Origin: Costus lasius | Lineage: Eukaryota; Streptophyta; Magnoliopsida; Zingiberales; Costaceae | Assembly (NCBI GenBank): GCA_027563935.2 | Contig: CM050454.1 | Location: forward strand, 73,986,596-74,050,595 | DNA: 64,000 bases | Reading direction: 5' to 3' | Part shown: positions 1 through 10,400 of the stretch, piece by piece | How positions within the stretch are numbered: the stretch's first letter is position 1 | How the letters are laid out: each line of letters opens with the position of its first letter | Notes under the pieces: model-generated | Database searches by the model: none | What the model was told of the DNA's origin: nothing | Seen by the model: the letters and a program-made list of their open reading frames with translations, nothing else | Position numbers and translations under genes: made by a program

Positions 1-624
1 GGATTGGAATGTTGGAGAACCATAGGTAGAACGTGTGTTGAAACTCAGATGCGCGAAAGCAATCCTTGAGATTCCACTCGAGACGATCAACTTAGAATTT
101 GGATGCACAAAAGTGATCCTTGAATTCTTCATTTGGTGATTTACTTATTTACAGCGTTGGGATAAATCTTGCGCGAAAGCGAAGATTAGTCCCTGCATGG
201 TTGTCTGCACGAAAGTGAGACAATCCACTTATGAAGTAAATTATGTCTTTATCATTGTAAAACTAGATTGATGAACCTCTATTTTTATCTAGTCATGAAA
301 ATTAAAGTGAATAAAACCCTAGTCCCAGTTTCTCTCTGATTATACTCTCCCATGTGTTTTTCGATCATTGCTTGACTTCTATTCAATTGCCTAGATAGTA
401 AGAAATCAATTATTCGGTACTTGACAACTTAGGTCTCTGTAGGTTCGATATCTATTTTATTACTTCGAGTATCTGTGCACTTGCGGAAATAACAACAAGC
501 TTGGTGACACAACAAGTCTTTGGAGCCGTGTCGGCGGGTGACAAGTCCCCGTACGCCAAACAACGAGTTTTTGGTCGCGACACCTTAGATAAGTTTTAGT
601 CTACCTACTTGTTGGGATACAACA
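1..624 (+). repeat. Athila-like LTR, 3' part (cut by window edge)
   Basis: This is the right-hand part of a long terminal repeat. It ends in CA at 623-624, six bases before an Asp-tRNA-type primer site, and is followed by an Athila-type gag. The stretch 280-480 is homologous by eye to 42900-43060 plus 44754-44815, another Athila-like LTR in this window. It contains a loosely repeated GCGCGAAAGCGA-like motif near 49, 103, 169 and 208, and decayed extra copies of the LTR-end/primer-site module at about 495-590. The LTR start lies outside the window. Confidence 0.75.
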
Positions 625-630
625 AGTTTT

Positions 631-648
631 TGGCGCCGTTGCCGGGGA
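631..648 (+). other. Primer-binding site, tRNA-Asp type
   Basis: The sequence TGGCGCCGTTGCCGGGGA is complementary to the 3' end of plant tRNA-Asp, the primer normally used by Athila/Tat Ty3/gypsy elements. It lies just 3' of the LTR end and about 260 bp before the gag start. Confidence 0.85.
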
Positions 649-906
649 CCTTAGTTTCTGTCAATATTGAAGATATTGAAAGTATTGCTAGACTAGGTTT
701 TTATTACTGTTTTCTTGTTAGGTTTTTGTTTACTGTTTATTTTTTTTCTTTGAAATCACTTGATCTATCTACTTTGTATGCACAGGAGCCTTAGATCAGG
801 ACCACTTGTACCTTTTGATCCTGAAATTAACAAAACTCTTATAGTGTGCTGGAAATTGAGACTTGAAGAGAATTCACAAGAAACACAACAGGAGGAAGTG
901 ATAGTG

Positions 907-2428
907 ATGGCGAATAATCAGAAATCACTTAGGGACTATGCAGCCCCTAATCTACAGGAGATTCACTCTAGCATTGCTAGACCCGTCATTGAGGCTAATA
1001 GCTTTGAGATTAAACCTGCTTTTCTCTCTATGATTCAACAGAACCAGTTTAGAGGATCTCCTATGGAAGATCCAAACCAACACCTTGCTTTATTTTTAGA
1101 ACTTTGCTATACTATTAAGATTAATGGAGTTTCCAATGATGCACTGAGATTGAGATTATTTCCTTTTTCTCTTAGGGACCAAGCACGATCATGGCTACAA
1201 TCACAACCCACCGGTACCTTTACAACATGGGATCAACTATCAAATTCTTTTCTGATGAAATATTTTGCACCAAGCAAGACAATACAATTGAGAAATCAAA
1301 TCATCAGTTTTCAACAGAAAGATGGAGAATCATTCAGCGAGGCATGGAAGAGATTCAATGAATTACAACGGAAGTGTCCCCACCATGGCCTTGAAGATTG
1401 GGTTCTACTTCAGACTTTTTATAATGGTTTGCTCTATAATACCAGACTAACTGTTGATGGTGCTGCAGGAGGAGCTCTTATGAGCAAAACAATTGACGCT
1501 GCTTTCAAATTGCTAGAGGAGATGGCTCTAAATCATAATCAGTGGACTTCTGAGAGAGGAGTACTTTACAGACCTTCTCAAGGTAAGAACGAAAACGATG
1601 GATGGCGTACGTTAGCAGAGAAGGTAGATTATTTGTGCAACAGGTTCGATTCTTTTAAGATGCAAACTGCTGCTATTTCTTCTATTGTTTGTGATATATG
1701 AGGAAATAATGGTCATGATGCTGAAAATTGTAGAATTATTGTAGATCAGGGTAGTGAACATGCTAATGCTATAGGAAACTACAATCAGAATAGAAATAAT
1801 GATCCCTACTCTAGTACTTATAACCCTGAATGGAGGAACCACCCTAATTTATCTTGGAAGAGTAATAACAATATAGGGGGACAAATTGAGAATAAAGGAT
1901 ACAACCAAAACCAGAATTCTAATGTTGAGTCTATGCTTGAGAAGATGATGGCTAATCAAAATCAATTCATGCAAAATAAAACTAAGGAAATTGAAGATCT
2001 TAAGGAGATGGTTAGTCAATTAGCTTCACAAGTAGGATCCTTGACAGCCCACAATAAAATTCTTGAAAATCAAATTGCACAACAAGCTAGTAGTTCTTAC
2101 AGACCCCCTGGAAAATTGCCTGCTAAACCTGAAATAAACCCTAGGGAGCACTGTAATGCTATTATCACTAGAAGTGGAAAACAATTAGGAGAACCTAAAG
2201 GGAAAGTTGAAAACAAAGGGAAAGAGCTTGATGATGATCATGAAGATGAATTAGAGTTAGGAAAGTCTTCTTCACATGAGGAACCCCAAACTAGTTTGCC
2301 ACCTTAAAAGGGTGATGAACCATGTGAGAAAGATTATTCTAAACCTAATTTACCTCTTCCTTACAAGCCACCAATACCTTTTCCATAGAGCTTAGTTCAA
2401 AACAAACTAGACAAACAATTATCTAGTC
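907..2428 (+). pseudogene. Athila-like gag, broken by internal stops
   Basis: This is a capsid/nucleocapsid (gag) gene of an Athila-type Ty3/gypsy retrotransposon; the product would package the element's RNA. The start is the ATG at 907, shortly after the primer site. The retrotransposon gag core is clear (LFPFSLRDQARSWL, TWDQLSNSFLMKYFAPSKT, SFSEAWKRFNELQRKCPHHG). The frame stops at 1699-1701 with TGA exactly where the second Cys of a CX2CX4HX4C zinc knuckle is expected: C-D-I-stop-GNNGHDAENC. It then stays open to TAA at 2305-2307 and again to TAG near 2388. All three are single-codon breaks in one frame, so this is a dead gene that lost function by point mutation. No protease or pol follows, because the frame runs into a family 2 LTR at about 2440. 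Confidence 0.85.
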
Positions 2429-2439
2429 TCTGTGTTTAT

Positions 2440-3913
2440 CCCTGGTCGAGAATCATAGTGCATATGGGACAGCTATGATTCACTTGAGACTGGTATATGC
2501 GTTGGTTGAGCACGGGTTGCTAACGCAGGCATATGGGTATATCAAGGGAGATATACTGGATCGACCCGCCATGAGGATTCATCTCGGTGTCATGAGATGA
2601 ATATCACAGTGATAGAGTTGCGCTTGTCCTAGACTTGAGGGCATTGGTATCTCTATATAGTGGTTGATGCACTTTGATACAACCTAACGCTTCACCGTAA
2701 AAGGGAAGTCATAACGGTTGTCATTGGGTGTGTCATAAGCTACATGTCCTTCCCTGCGGGGAAGCTTGATTGTCCATGGTGCCCCTATATGGATGACTGA
2801 AAGTGTATGGCCATACCCAGGTGAGATACTGATTTAGTCATGCCATAATATTGGGATTAACAAGTGTGACACACTTGCTCAATCTAGACATCAGTTAGCA
2901 AAAGGACAAAGCTGTACTTGTACTTTGTCGCAGTTTTAGGGGATGTCGATGATGACACCATTCTGATGACTTGGGTAGCAATGATATACTACTAGGTTCC
3001 ACTCATTGCTTGTGATGATTTAGTCATCACTGCCAACGTCTGAAGAACCTACAGGATCGCACACCTAGACGTCAGAGATTCCGTACTGATCGTTTAGCCT
3101 CTTATCGAATCATTGTGTGATTCGGATCGTTTTGGAGAACTAATGCATTGAGACTTTTACAGAGGAGATGATATTTTATTTTACTTCATGTTTGACCACT
3201 AGTTGACGCTAGTGGACCATGTTTGACCTCTATTGACCTGTGTTGTCAAAATGAGTCAAACAAGGGTCTTTGTGCAAGTTTGGAGTTGGCACTTTAGTCA
3301 CATGAATAAAATAAAATTATTAATTGGCAAGAGAATTTTTCTCTAAGCTAATTAATAGGTTTGGGCGCAATTTACAATTAATAGCATTTGCGGGGATTCA
3401 AACTCGTGACGTTGATCTGGGAAAAATCTCACATGGGAAAAATCTCCAAAGTGTGTCTGGCTCTGCTATTATAAATAGAGAGGCCCACCTGAGAGATTTT
3501 TGCACCAGACTCTTCTCTTGTCTCTTATTGTCGCCTCCCTTCTACTACATGGCGTGAGGGTTTTCGAGATGACGACAATAAAAAGAGTTTGCATCAAGGG
3601 TTGGGACAAGTGGCAGTGCTACCCACTCCTTGTTGCTAACATTCCCTCTTCTCCTTGGCATTGGCGCAAATTGAGAAGATCAAGAGGCGTGGATCTCCTC
3701 TCCCGAAGCTAGCACATGCGTGAAGCGGAGGAATCTCGAGACAGTCCATGTGTGCATGATTGTAGAGGACGGACACCTGTGCGTCTTCATCGTCGGTAGC
3801 TCCTGGAATTGCTCAATATGGTACTACTCTTCACATCCTTCGGTTTTCTCTCGTAAGGGATCCTGATGTTTCTGGAATTCTTTTTCGGACCTCCACTTCC
3901 ACTATGTTTAAAG
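2440..3913 (+). repeat. Family 2 LTR, 5'-truncated, left part
   Basis: Sequence from about 2440 is homologous by eye to the complete family 2 solo LTR at 34411-36183, starting about 150 bp inside that LTR. It shares the blocks around 2480-2560, 2690-2800 and 2930-3090. The Athila-like gag is joined directly to it, so the left end is a deletion or recombination junction, not an intact LTR start. The LTR is interrupted by the complete copia element (target duplication TAAAG at 3909-3913) and resumes at 13017-13049. Short ORFs inside it have no recognisable product. Confidence 0.7.
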
Positions 3914-5600
3914 TGTTGGGGTATGCCCTTAAGGCTAATGTTTGAGGCCTTGGGATTCTTTCAGTATCATGTATAAACTCTTATGTTTATAAAGGCAATG
4001 GTTGTTATTCAGTTTGTTACATTATCTGCCGCAATAAGTGTGCTTCTGAATAATGTCTCAATGCTGTTCAGCTTGGCTGACATGCTGTAATGTCCTTAGT
4101 CGAGATATCTTGGTGAATATGAGACAGCCTTGATATGATTGAGACTAATATGTGTTCTAATCTTATAGGATGCTTCGAGCATGGAATGAGATGTAGACTC
4201 ATGGGTACATTGGATGTACTGGACAGACCCTACTAGGATATTCAATTGCTTGTCACAATGTGAATAATCCTTGTTTGCAACAAGTGGCACATGTCCTCTG
4301 ACTTGAGATCACTTGTGTTTCTAAATGATGATTGTCATTGTTTTGAGGTAGTTCAATATCATTTGAAACATAATGGTTATAGACTATCTTGGATAATGAT
4401 CATGAGTCAGGTTAGGACACTAGTGATAGATATAGGATTGCCGTCTCCTTGATTGGAGTGTGATGTTCTAAAGGGGCCCCCTGGATGAGATGATTGAGAA
4501 AGTGTATGGCCATACCTAGATGACTGTGTTCATCTGATCTAATCATTCTCATCATATTGGAGTCACAGGCTTGACACGCTTGTCCAATAAGAACATCTAG
4601 TGGCAAAGGAAACATGTATGCCTAGTGAAGTGGATTCACACTTGTGCTGTGGTTTGGGTGTAGTCTTGGAAGACTCTTTCCTTTATATCGGGAGACAGTG
4701 ATGTGTTGCTAGATACCCCTCACTGATCGTGATAACGTAAGTTATCGTTACCGACATTTAAAGGAAACCCTTAGGGTCGCACAATTTGATGATATGGCTT
4801 ACTTATGTCAGATCGTGTGGACTGAATTGTTTTGGTTCAGTTTAAAGGAGTTTAAACTCTGATTGTAAGTGAGATCTGGTCTGATCATGTTTGATTGATT
4901 AGGGCTTGAGATCGGTAAGCTTCGATCGAGAGATTGGATGCTAGATCGGTGAGATCGAGAGCATCGAGAGATGAACGGTTAGATCTTGAACCATTTGGTT
5001 TAATGAGATCTGAACCAATGTTGATTTGATTTGGTCTTTGAACCAAATGCATTGAACCGAATGAATTGAATCGGTTCACTTATGTGAACGCTTGGTTCGA
5101 ATGGGAGACGTTCGAAGGTAACGTGGGATTGAATGAGGACTTAGTGCTTTCTATTTTTAGAAAGGCGTTTTTCTTCCTTTGGTTAATTCCCAACGTTTTC
5201 GAATGTGGGGGTTACTCTCTCGCTCTCTCTCGCCGACTTGTGCTCTTGCGCTCGTCTTGGGTGATCTTCACGCCAAAGGAGAAGGTTCAATCAGCATAGA
5301 AGATTCATCTCTTCTCTTCCACACACAAAAGGACACTTGGTGATCCTTGCTAGCACAAGGAGTCACAAGGAGTAGCCGACCACTCAACTTGTGTGCGTCA
5401 TCTTTGGAGGAAAGCCTTATCGCCTTCTTCTTCCAAGCCGCCATCCAAGCAATGGCTATGGTATGATTCCATCTAAGATCTATGCAATTTTAAGTTGATC
5501 ATATATGATGTATGCGATCCTTATGAAACCCTAATTCCGCTGCCGAAAAAGAAATTTACATGGCTATGGGTTTCGCCCCCCTCACGAAAGGGGTCCTTCA
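3914..5600 (+). repeat. 5' LTR of the copia element (family 1)
   Basis: The LTR is 1687 bp, starting TGTTGGGGTATGCCC and ending GGGGTCCTTCA. Relative to the 3' LTR it has one extra copy of a 10 bp motif near 5357-5370. A TTTATATCGGGAG block at about 4682-4694 is kept in every family 1 LTR in the window and is a possible core-promoter element (inference). Near its end it carries ATGGCTATG followed by GTATGA (5452-5466), a putative coding mini-exon with splice donor. Confidence 0.95.
5452..5460 (+). CDS. Putative first coding mini-exon of the copia gag-pol, inside the LTR
   Basis: ATG GCT ATG is immediately followed by GTATGATT, a plausible 5' splice site. All four family 1 LTRs keep ATGGCTATG followed by GT: 12868 here in the 3' LTR, 16061 (GTAAAAGA) and 44602 (GTGAGATC). 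Joining this exon to the acceptor at 7411-7412 adds Met-Ala-Met in phase to a gag-pol frame that otherwise has no ATG. This is inference from splice motifs, conservation and reading phase; no transcript is seen. Confidence 0.5.
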
Positions 5601-5602
5601 AT

Positions 5603-5614
5603 TGGTATCAGAGC
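5603..5614 (+). other. Primer-binding site, initiator tRNA-Met type
   Basis: TGGTATCAGAGC lies two bases after the 5' LTR end. It is the standard plant primer site complementary to the 3' end of initiator tRNA-Met. Confidence 0.95.
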
Positions 5615-6509
5615 GCCAAGGTTATGCATGATCTTATATGATTGCTTTGCGTTATTGTGATCCATGCTTTGCGTTTATGATTAGATCTAAAACTATCATC
5701 ATGCGAAATGTACATGCTAGCCTTTAGATGTATGTTTATTCTTAAGTTGCGCATGTATGATGTTTATGTTGGCGCATGTTAATGTTTTTGTCAAAAAGTT
5801 AATCACTTGCGCGCCTCACTTAGATCTAAGCGCTTGCTATAAACCCTTAGACGGGTTAGTAGGGTTGAAATCATCACCTAGTTAAGATCCAACCAGTCTG
5901 ATCAGACCATCTGACAGCCTAGATGGGTCGACCAGATGGCACCTATGCGCAAGCACGAGGTGGCTATAGGTCGACTGCATCAAGAGCGTGTAGCGATGTC
6001 TGGTTGAGACAACCAGTGAATGCCAAATGAGTTAGGCCCGGGGTCACACCCGTTTGCCAGAACTCATGAGGGTCGTTCAGCCCAGCGCATGCATGGTTGA
6101 CCATTAGGTCAACTCAAGTCAGTTTGGACTTGGTGCATGCAAGGGCAGTGGATAAGACTAGGTCTGATGAGTGGATCCCTAGTAATGGACCGTTGTAAGG
6201 TAGTAAGGCACATAAGAAAATTAAAATTGATTCCAATGGGATTTCAAAAAATTTTATTTTCTTGTAATGGATCACATGTTGATTGCATACCATGATGATT
6301 GTCTATTTCATCTTATGTGGGTTGCCCTTTTAATGTGTGCTGTGCTGGGGCCTGCGTGCCTGGAAGTAAATTGTAAATTAATTTTATTGTGATCTGCGTA
6401 TCACATGTTATTTAATTTATAATGTGTAATTGACCTGCGAGTCAATCTTGTCTAGATAGATTAAATTGTATTTTAATCAGACAAGAGCACAGAGCACACT
6501 TGGCAGAGG

Positions 6510-6570
6510 CGCATGCAGCAGTGGCTTGACCAGGTGGGAGGTTCCAGGGTTCGACTCTGGGACAGGCGCA
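6510..6570 (+). repeat. tRNA-like cassette in the copia leader
   Basis: This short segment has an A-box-like stretch (TGCAGCAGTGGC) and about 36 bp later a near-perfect B-box (GGTTCGACTCT). It resembles the internal RNA polymerase III promoter of a tRNA or tRNA-derived SINE. The cloverleaf is not convincing, so it is not called as a tRNA gene. Confidence 0.4.
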
Positions 6571-7412
6571 TTTACCTGGTGGGCGCACCAGAGCTGCAAT
6601 GGGCGCTTGGGCCCTGAGTTGGGCCAGATGAGATGCAAAAGACCCATGAAGAGCTCAAGTGAAGACTTAAGTTAAATTAAGGTCTTACCTAGGCTTATGG
6701 GCTTTTACCACATAAGATCAGCATGCTTTCTATTTATTGTTTATATAACTAGAATTGCATGATTTAATCTTCTGGTATCGCCATAGGTTATGTATGATAG
6801 TTAAGAAGATAAAAGACCGTTAAAATCCAACGCTAAAATATCAAGCACGTATGCCTTCTGACGCGAAACCTCACTGTTCTGACTATCGTTGGGGCCGTGT
6901 TGTACCCACTCAGTGGGCACGCCCATCTATCTTCAGACGGTGTGTGATTACACCTGCGTGCTACAGAGAAGGGATTTATCGCTTCTCGTTGCTCAGCATA
7001 GCACGTGGTGGTCCAGGGAGTAGGTCAGGTCAGCTTGACCATGTAGGCTACATACTGAGCATATGTGAGCTATATGGAGGCAGCCATCTGTGGGATCAGA
7101 GACTGTGTTGTACCAACTCAGTTGGCACAGTCTGCTGGATTGCCCAGATGAAGGGGAATCGCACGGGCTGGCGATTGGCAAGGATTGCCTACCAGAAACT
7201 AGTGCTTGTACTCTCTGTGCATCTTATCTCGCCTGAGCGGGACGCGGAGACCAAGTATGAAATCTGGATCCCATCTCACTAAAAGAGTGTTACTCTTTCG
7301 GACTGTTTAATGGATTTTTCAGTCAGATAAAATAGTGAGAAAAGAATCTTTCTTAAGTCCTGGATTGATTCTAAACATTGATACTGACCTTGCTGTTCTT
7401 GCATTGTTGTAG

Positions 7413-10400
7413 ATTACTGCAGCAACGAACACCACGAATTTCAATGTGCGATCCCTACTGGAAAGGGAGAAGTTTGCTGGGCCAAACTTCTCAGACTGGT
7501 ACGGACACCTTAAGATTGTTCTTAAGGCAGAGAGGAAACTGTATGTCCTCGAGACGGCTATACCGCCTCAACCCGCTGCGAACGCCGCAAGGGCGGTTCG
7601 CGATGCCTATGAAAAGCATGTCAATGATAGCATTGATGTCGCTTGCCTGATGCTTGCGTCTATGACGCCAGAGCTGCAGCGTCAGCATGAGGATCTATCT
7701 GCTATACAGATTATAGCAAACCTCAAGATGCTGTATGCTGCACAGGCCAGGACTAAACGCTACAATTTGACTAAGCTTTTCTTTCAGAGCAAACTGGCTG
7801 AAGGGAGTCCAGTGGGAGCTCACGTACTCAAGATGATTGGGTACAAGGAGGCTCTAGAGAAACTGGGACATACCGTCAATCAGGAGCTTGCTGTAGACAT
7901 CATATTGCAGTCTCTCCCGACCTCTTTCGATCCGTTCATCATTAACTTTAATATGAACAAGATTGACTGTACGCCGGCAGAGTTACTGAATATGCTCTTG
8001 ACTACAGAGGAAACTCTAAAGGGAAAGCCTTCAACCTCTGTCTTGATGGTTCCTTCCAGGAACAAGAAGAAGGGGAAGAAGGGCAAAGCCCCTGTCAAGA
8101 ACTACAACAAGGCTCTGAAACAAAAGGTCAAGCGGTCGAAGGAATACAGTTGTTTCCATTGTGGCCAGCTGGGTCACTGGAAAAAGGACTGTAAAGCGCT
8201 CCAAGGAGACAAGAAGGGAAGCATCGCTTCTGGCTCAGGTATTTTTGTGACTGAAGTCATGATATCTTCTTCTTCTATTTCATGGGTGTTGGACACTGCA
8301 TGTGGAGTTCACATTTGTTCAAATGTACAGGAACTCAAGAGAAGAAGACAGGTGGGACAGCATGAGGTGGACCTACGAGTTGGAAACGGGGCACGGGTTG
8401 CTGCTGTTGCTGTAGGAGAATATTACATCTCATTGCCATCTGGACTTGTATTAGAACTGAACAATTGTTATTTTGTACCTAGCATTACGAAAAATATTAT
8501 CTCTATTCCTGCTCTTGTCAGGAAAGGATTTTCCTTTGAATGCAATATTTCAAAGTGTGTTATTTCTTATGATAATATTGTTTATGCTACTGGGTCGATT
8601 AACAATGGGTTATTCATGTTGGACATGGAATGTTCTATACAACAAATTGATATTAAGAAAGCCAAGTATGCTGATAACAGCACCTTGCTATGGCATAGTC
8701 GTTTAGGCCATATTAACAAGAAACGCATTAAGCGGTTGCATGACCATGGACTGCTGGGATCATTCTCCTATGAGGAGCTTGATACATGCAAAGCTTGTTT
8801 AATGGGTAAAATGACGAAGTCCCCTTTTTCTAACAAAGGTCAAAGGGCTTCAGATTTACTTGACCTTATACACAGTGATGTGTGTGGGCCATTTAGTAAA
8901 CATGCCAGAGGTGGCTACTCATACTTCATTACCTTTACTGATGATTTCAGTAGATTCGGGTATGTCTATCTAATAAGACATAAGAGTGAATCTTTTGACA
9001 AGTTCAAAGAGTTCAAAAATGAAGTACAGAATCAGCTAGGCCGAAATATCAAGGCACTTCGCTCAGATCGAGGTGGAGAATACCTAAGTCGAGAGTTTAC
9101 TGACTATCTGAAGGAGTGTGGGATTATCTCACAGCTCACTCCGCTAGGAACACCGCAATGGAATGGTGTGTCCGAGAGGAGAAATAGAACATTACTTGAT
9201 ATGGTTCGTTCTATGATGAGTCAGGCTACTCTACCTTACTCCTTTTGGGGATTTGCACTGGAAACAGCTGCAAAGGTACTAAACCGAGTGCCATCCAAGG
9301 CAGTTTCAAAGACTCCATATGAGTTATGGTATGGGAAACAGCCGAGCTTGACATTTATTAAGATCTGGGGTTGCGAGGCTTATGTCAAAAAGCTCGCCTC
9401 TGGGAAACTAGAGAGCAGATCTGACAAATGCATCTTTGTCAGTTACCCTAAAGAAACGAAGGGTTATTATTTCTACAATCCCAAAGAGAACAAGGTATTT
9501 GTTGCTCGGACGGCCATTTTTCTTGAGAAGGAATTTCTTCTGCAAGAGGCCAGTGGGAGAGAAATAAAACTGGATGAGAATCCAGAGGAAGGACAAAGTA
9601 GTCAAGCACAGTTGGATGAGCATGAGCCAGTAGAACAGGTTATTGAACAACCTGAGGCTCAGATATCACGGGAACCGCGAAGATCGGGAAGGATCCGTCG
9701 ACAGCCTGAGCGCTATGACGGAGTCTACATCATTGATCATGATGAACCCCTCACTTATGCGGATGCGGTCAGTGGACCGGAATCAGCGAGATGGCTTGAA
9801 GCTATGCGAGCCGAGATGGACTCCATGTCAGATAATCAAGTTTGGGATTTGGTTGATCCGCCTCCGGGAATAATCCCTATAGGCTGTAAATGGATCTTCA
9901 AGAAGAAGATTGACATGGATGGTAACATGGTTACCTATAAAGGCAGGCTAGTTGCGAAAGGTTTCAAACAAATCTACGGGATAGATTATGATGAAACTTT
10001 CTCTCCTGTAGCCATGTTCAAGTCTATTCGGATTATTCTTGCGATAGCAGCATATTATGATTATGAGATCTGGCAGATGGATGTGAAGACCGCTTTCCTT
10101 AATGGAAATCTGGATCAGGATGTGTATATGACACAACCTGAAGGTTTCACTAATCCATCAGATCGTCATAAAATATGCAAGTTAAAGAAGTCCATTTATG
10201 GACTTAAGCAAGCATCTAGAAGCTGGAATATTCGTTTTGATGAATCCATCTGTGAATTTGGTTTCATCAAGAATGAAGATGACCCGTGTGTGTATAAGAG
10301 GTTTAGTGGGAGCGTGATTACTTTCCTAGTCCTCTACGTCGATGATATCTTGATCATTGGAAACGATATTCCTGAACTACATGCGGTTAAGGCATGGTTA

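Larger units (their letters stand above)
5461..7412 (+). other. Putative leader intron (U5, primer site and untranslated leader)
   Basis: The proposed 1952 bp intron runs from GTATGA at 5461 to TTGTTGTAG ending at 7412. A CTGAC branch-like site lies at 7384-7388, about 25 nt before the AG, followed by a pyrimidine-rich tract. Without splicing, the leader 5615-7412 shows no conserved protein. The 143-codon ORF at 6851-7282 matches nothing I recognise and ends before gag. The leader also holds a tRNA-like cassette at about 6510-6570. Confidence 0.5.

Noticed and set aside
6851..7282. A 143-codon ORF in the copia leader, with an overlapping minus-strand ORF.
   Set aside because: No motif or low-complexity signature is recognisable, it is open on both strands, and it lies within the proposed intron. 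Not called as a gene.
7446..7448. Position 7446 as the start codon of the copia polyprotein.
   Set aside because: It is GTG, and the frame is already open from 7413. The coding sequence therefore starts upstream, probably by splicing.
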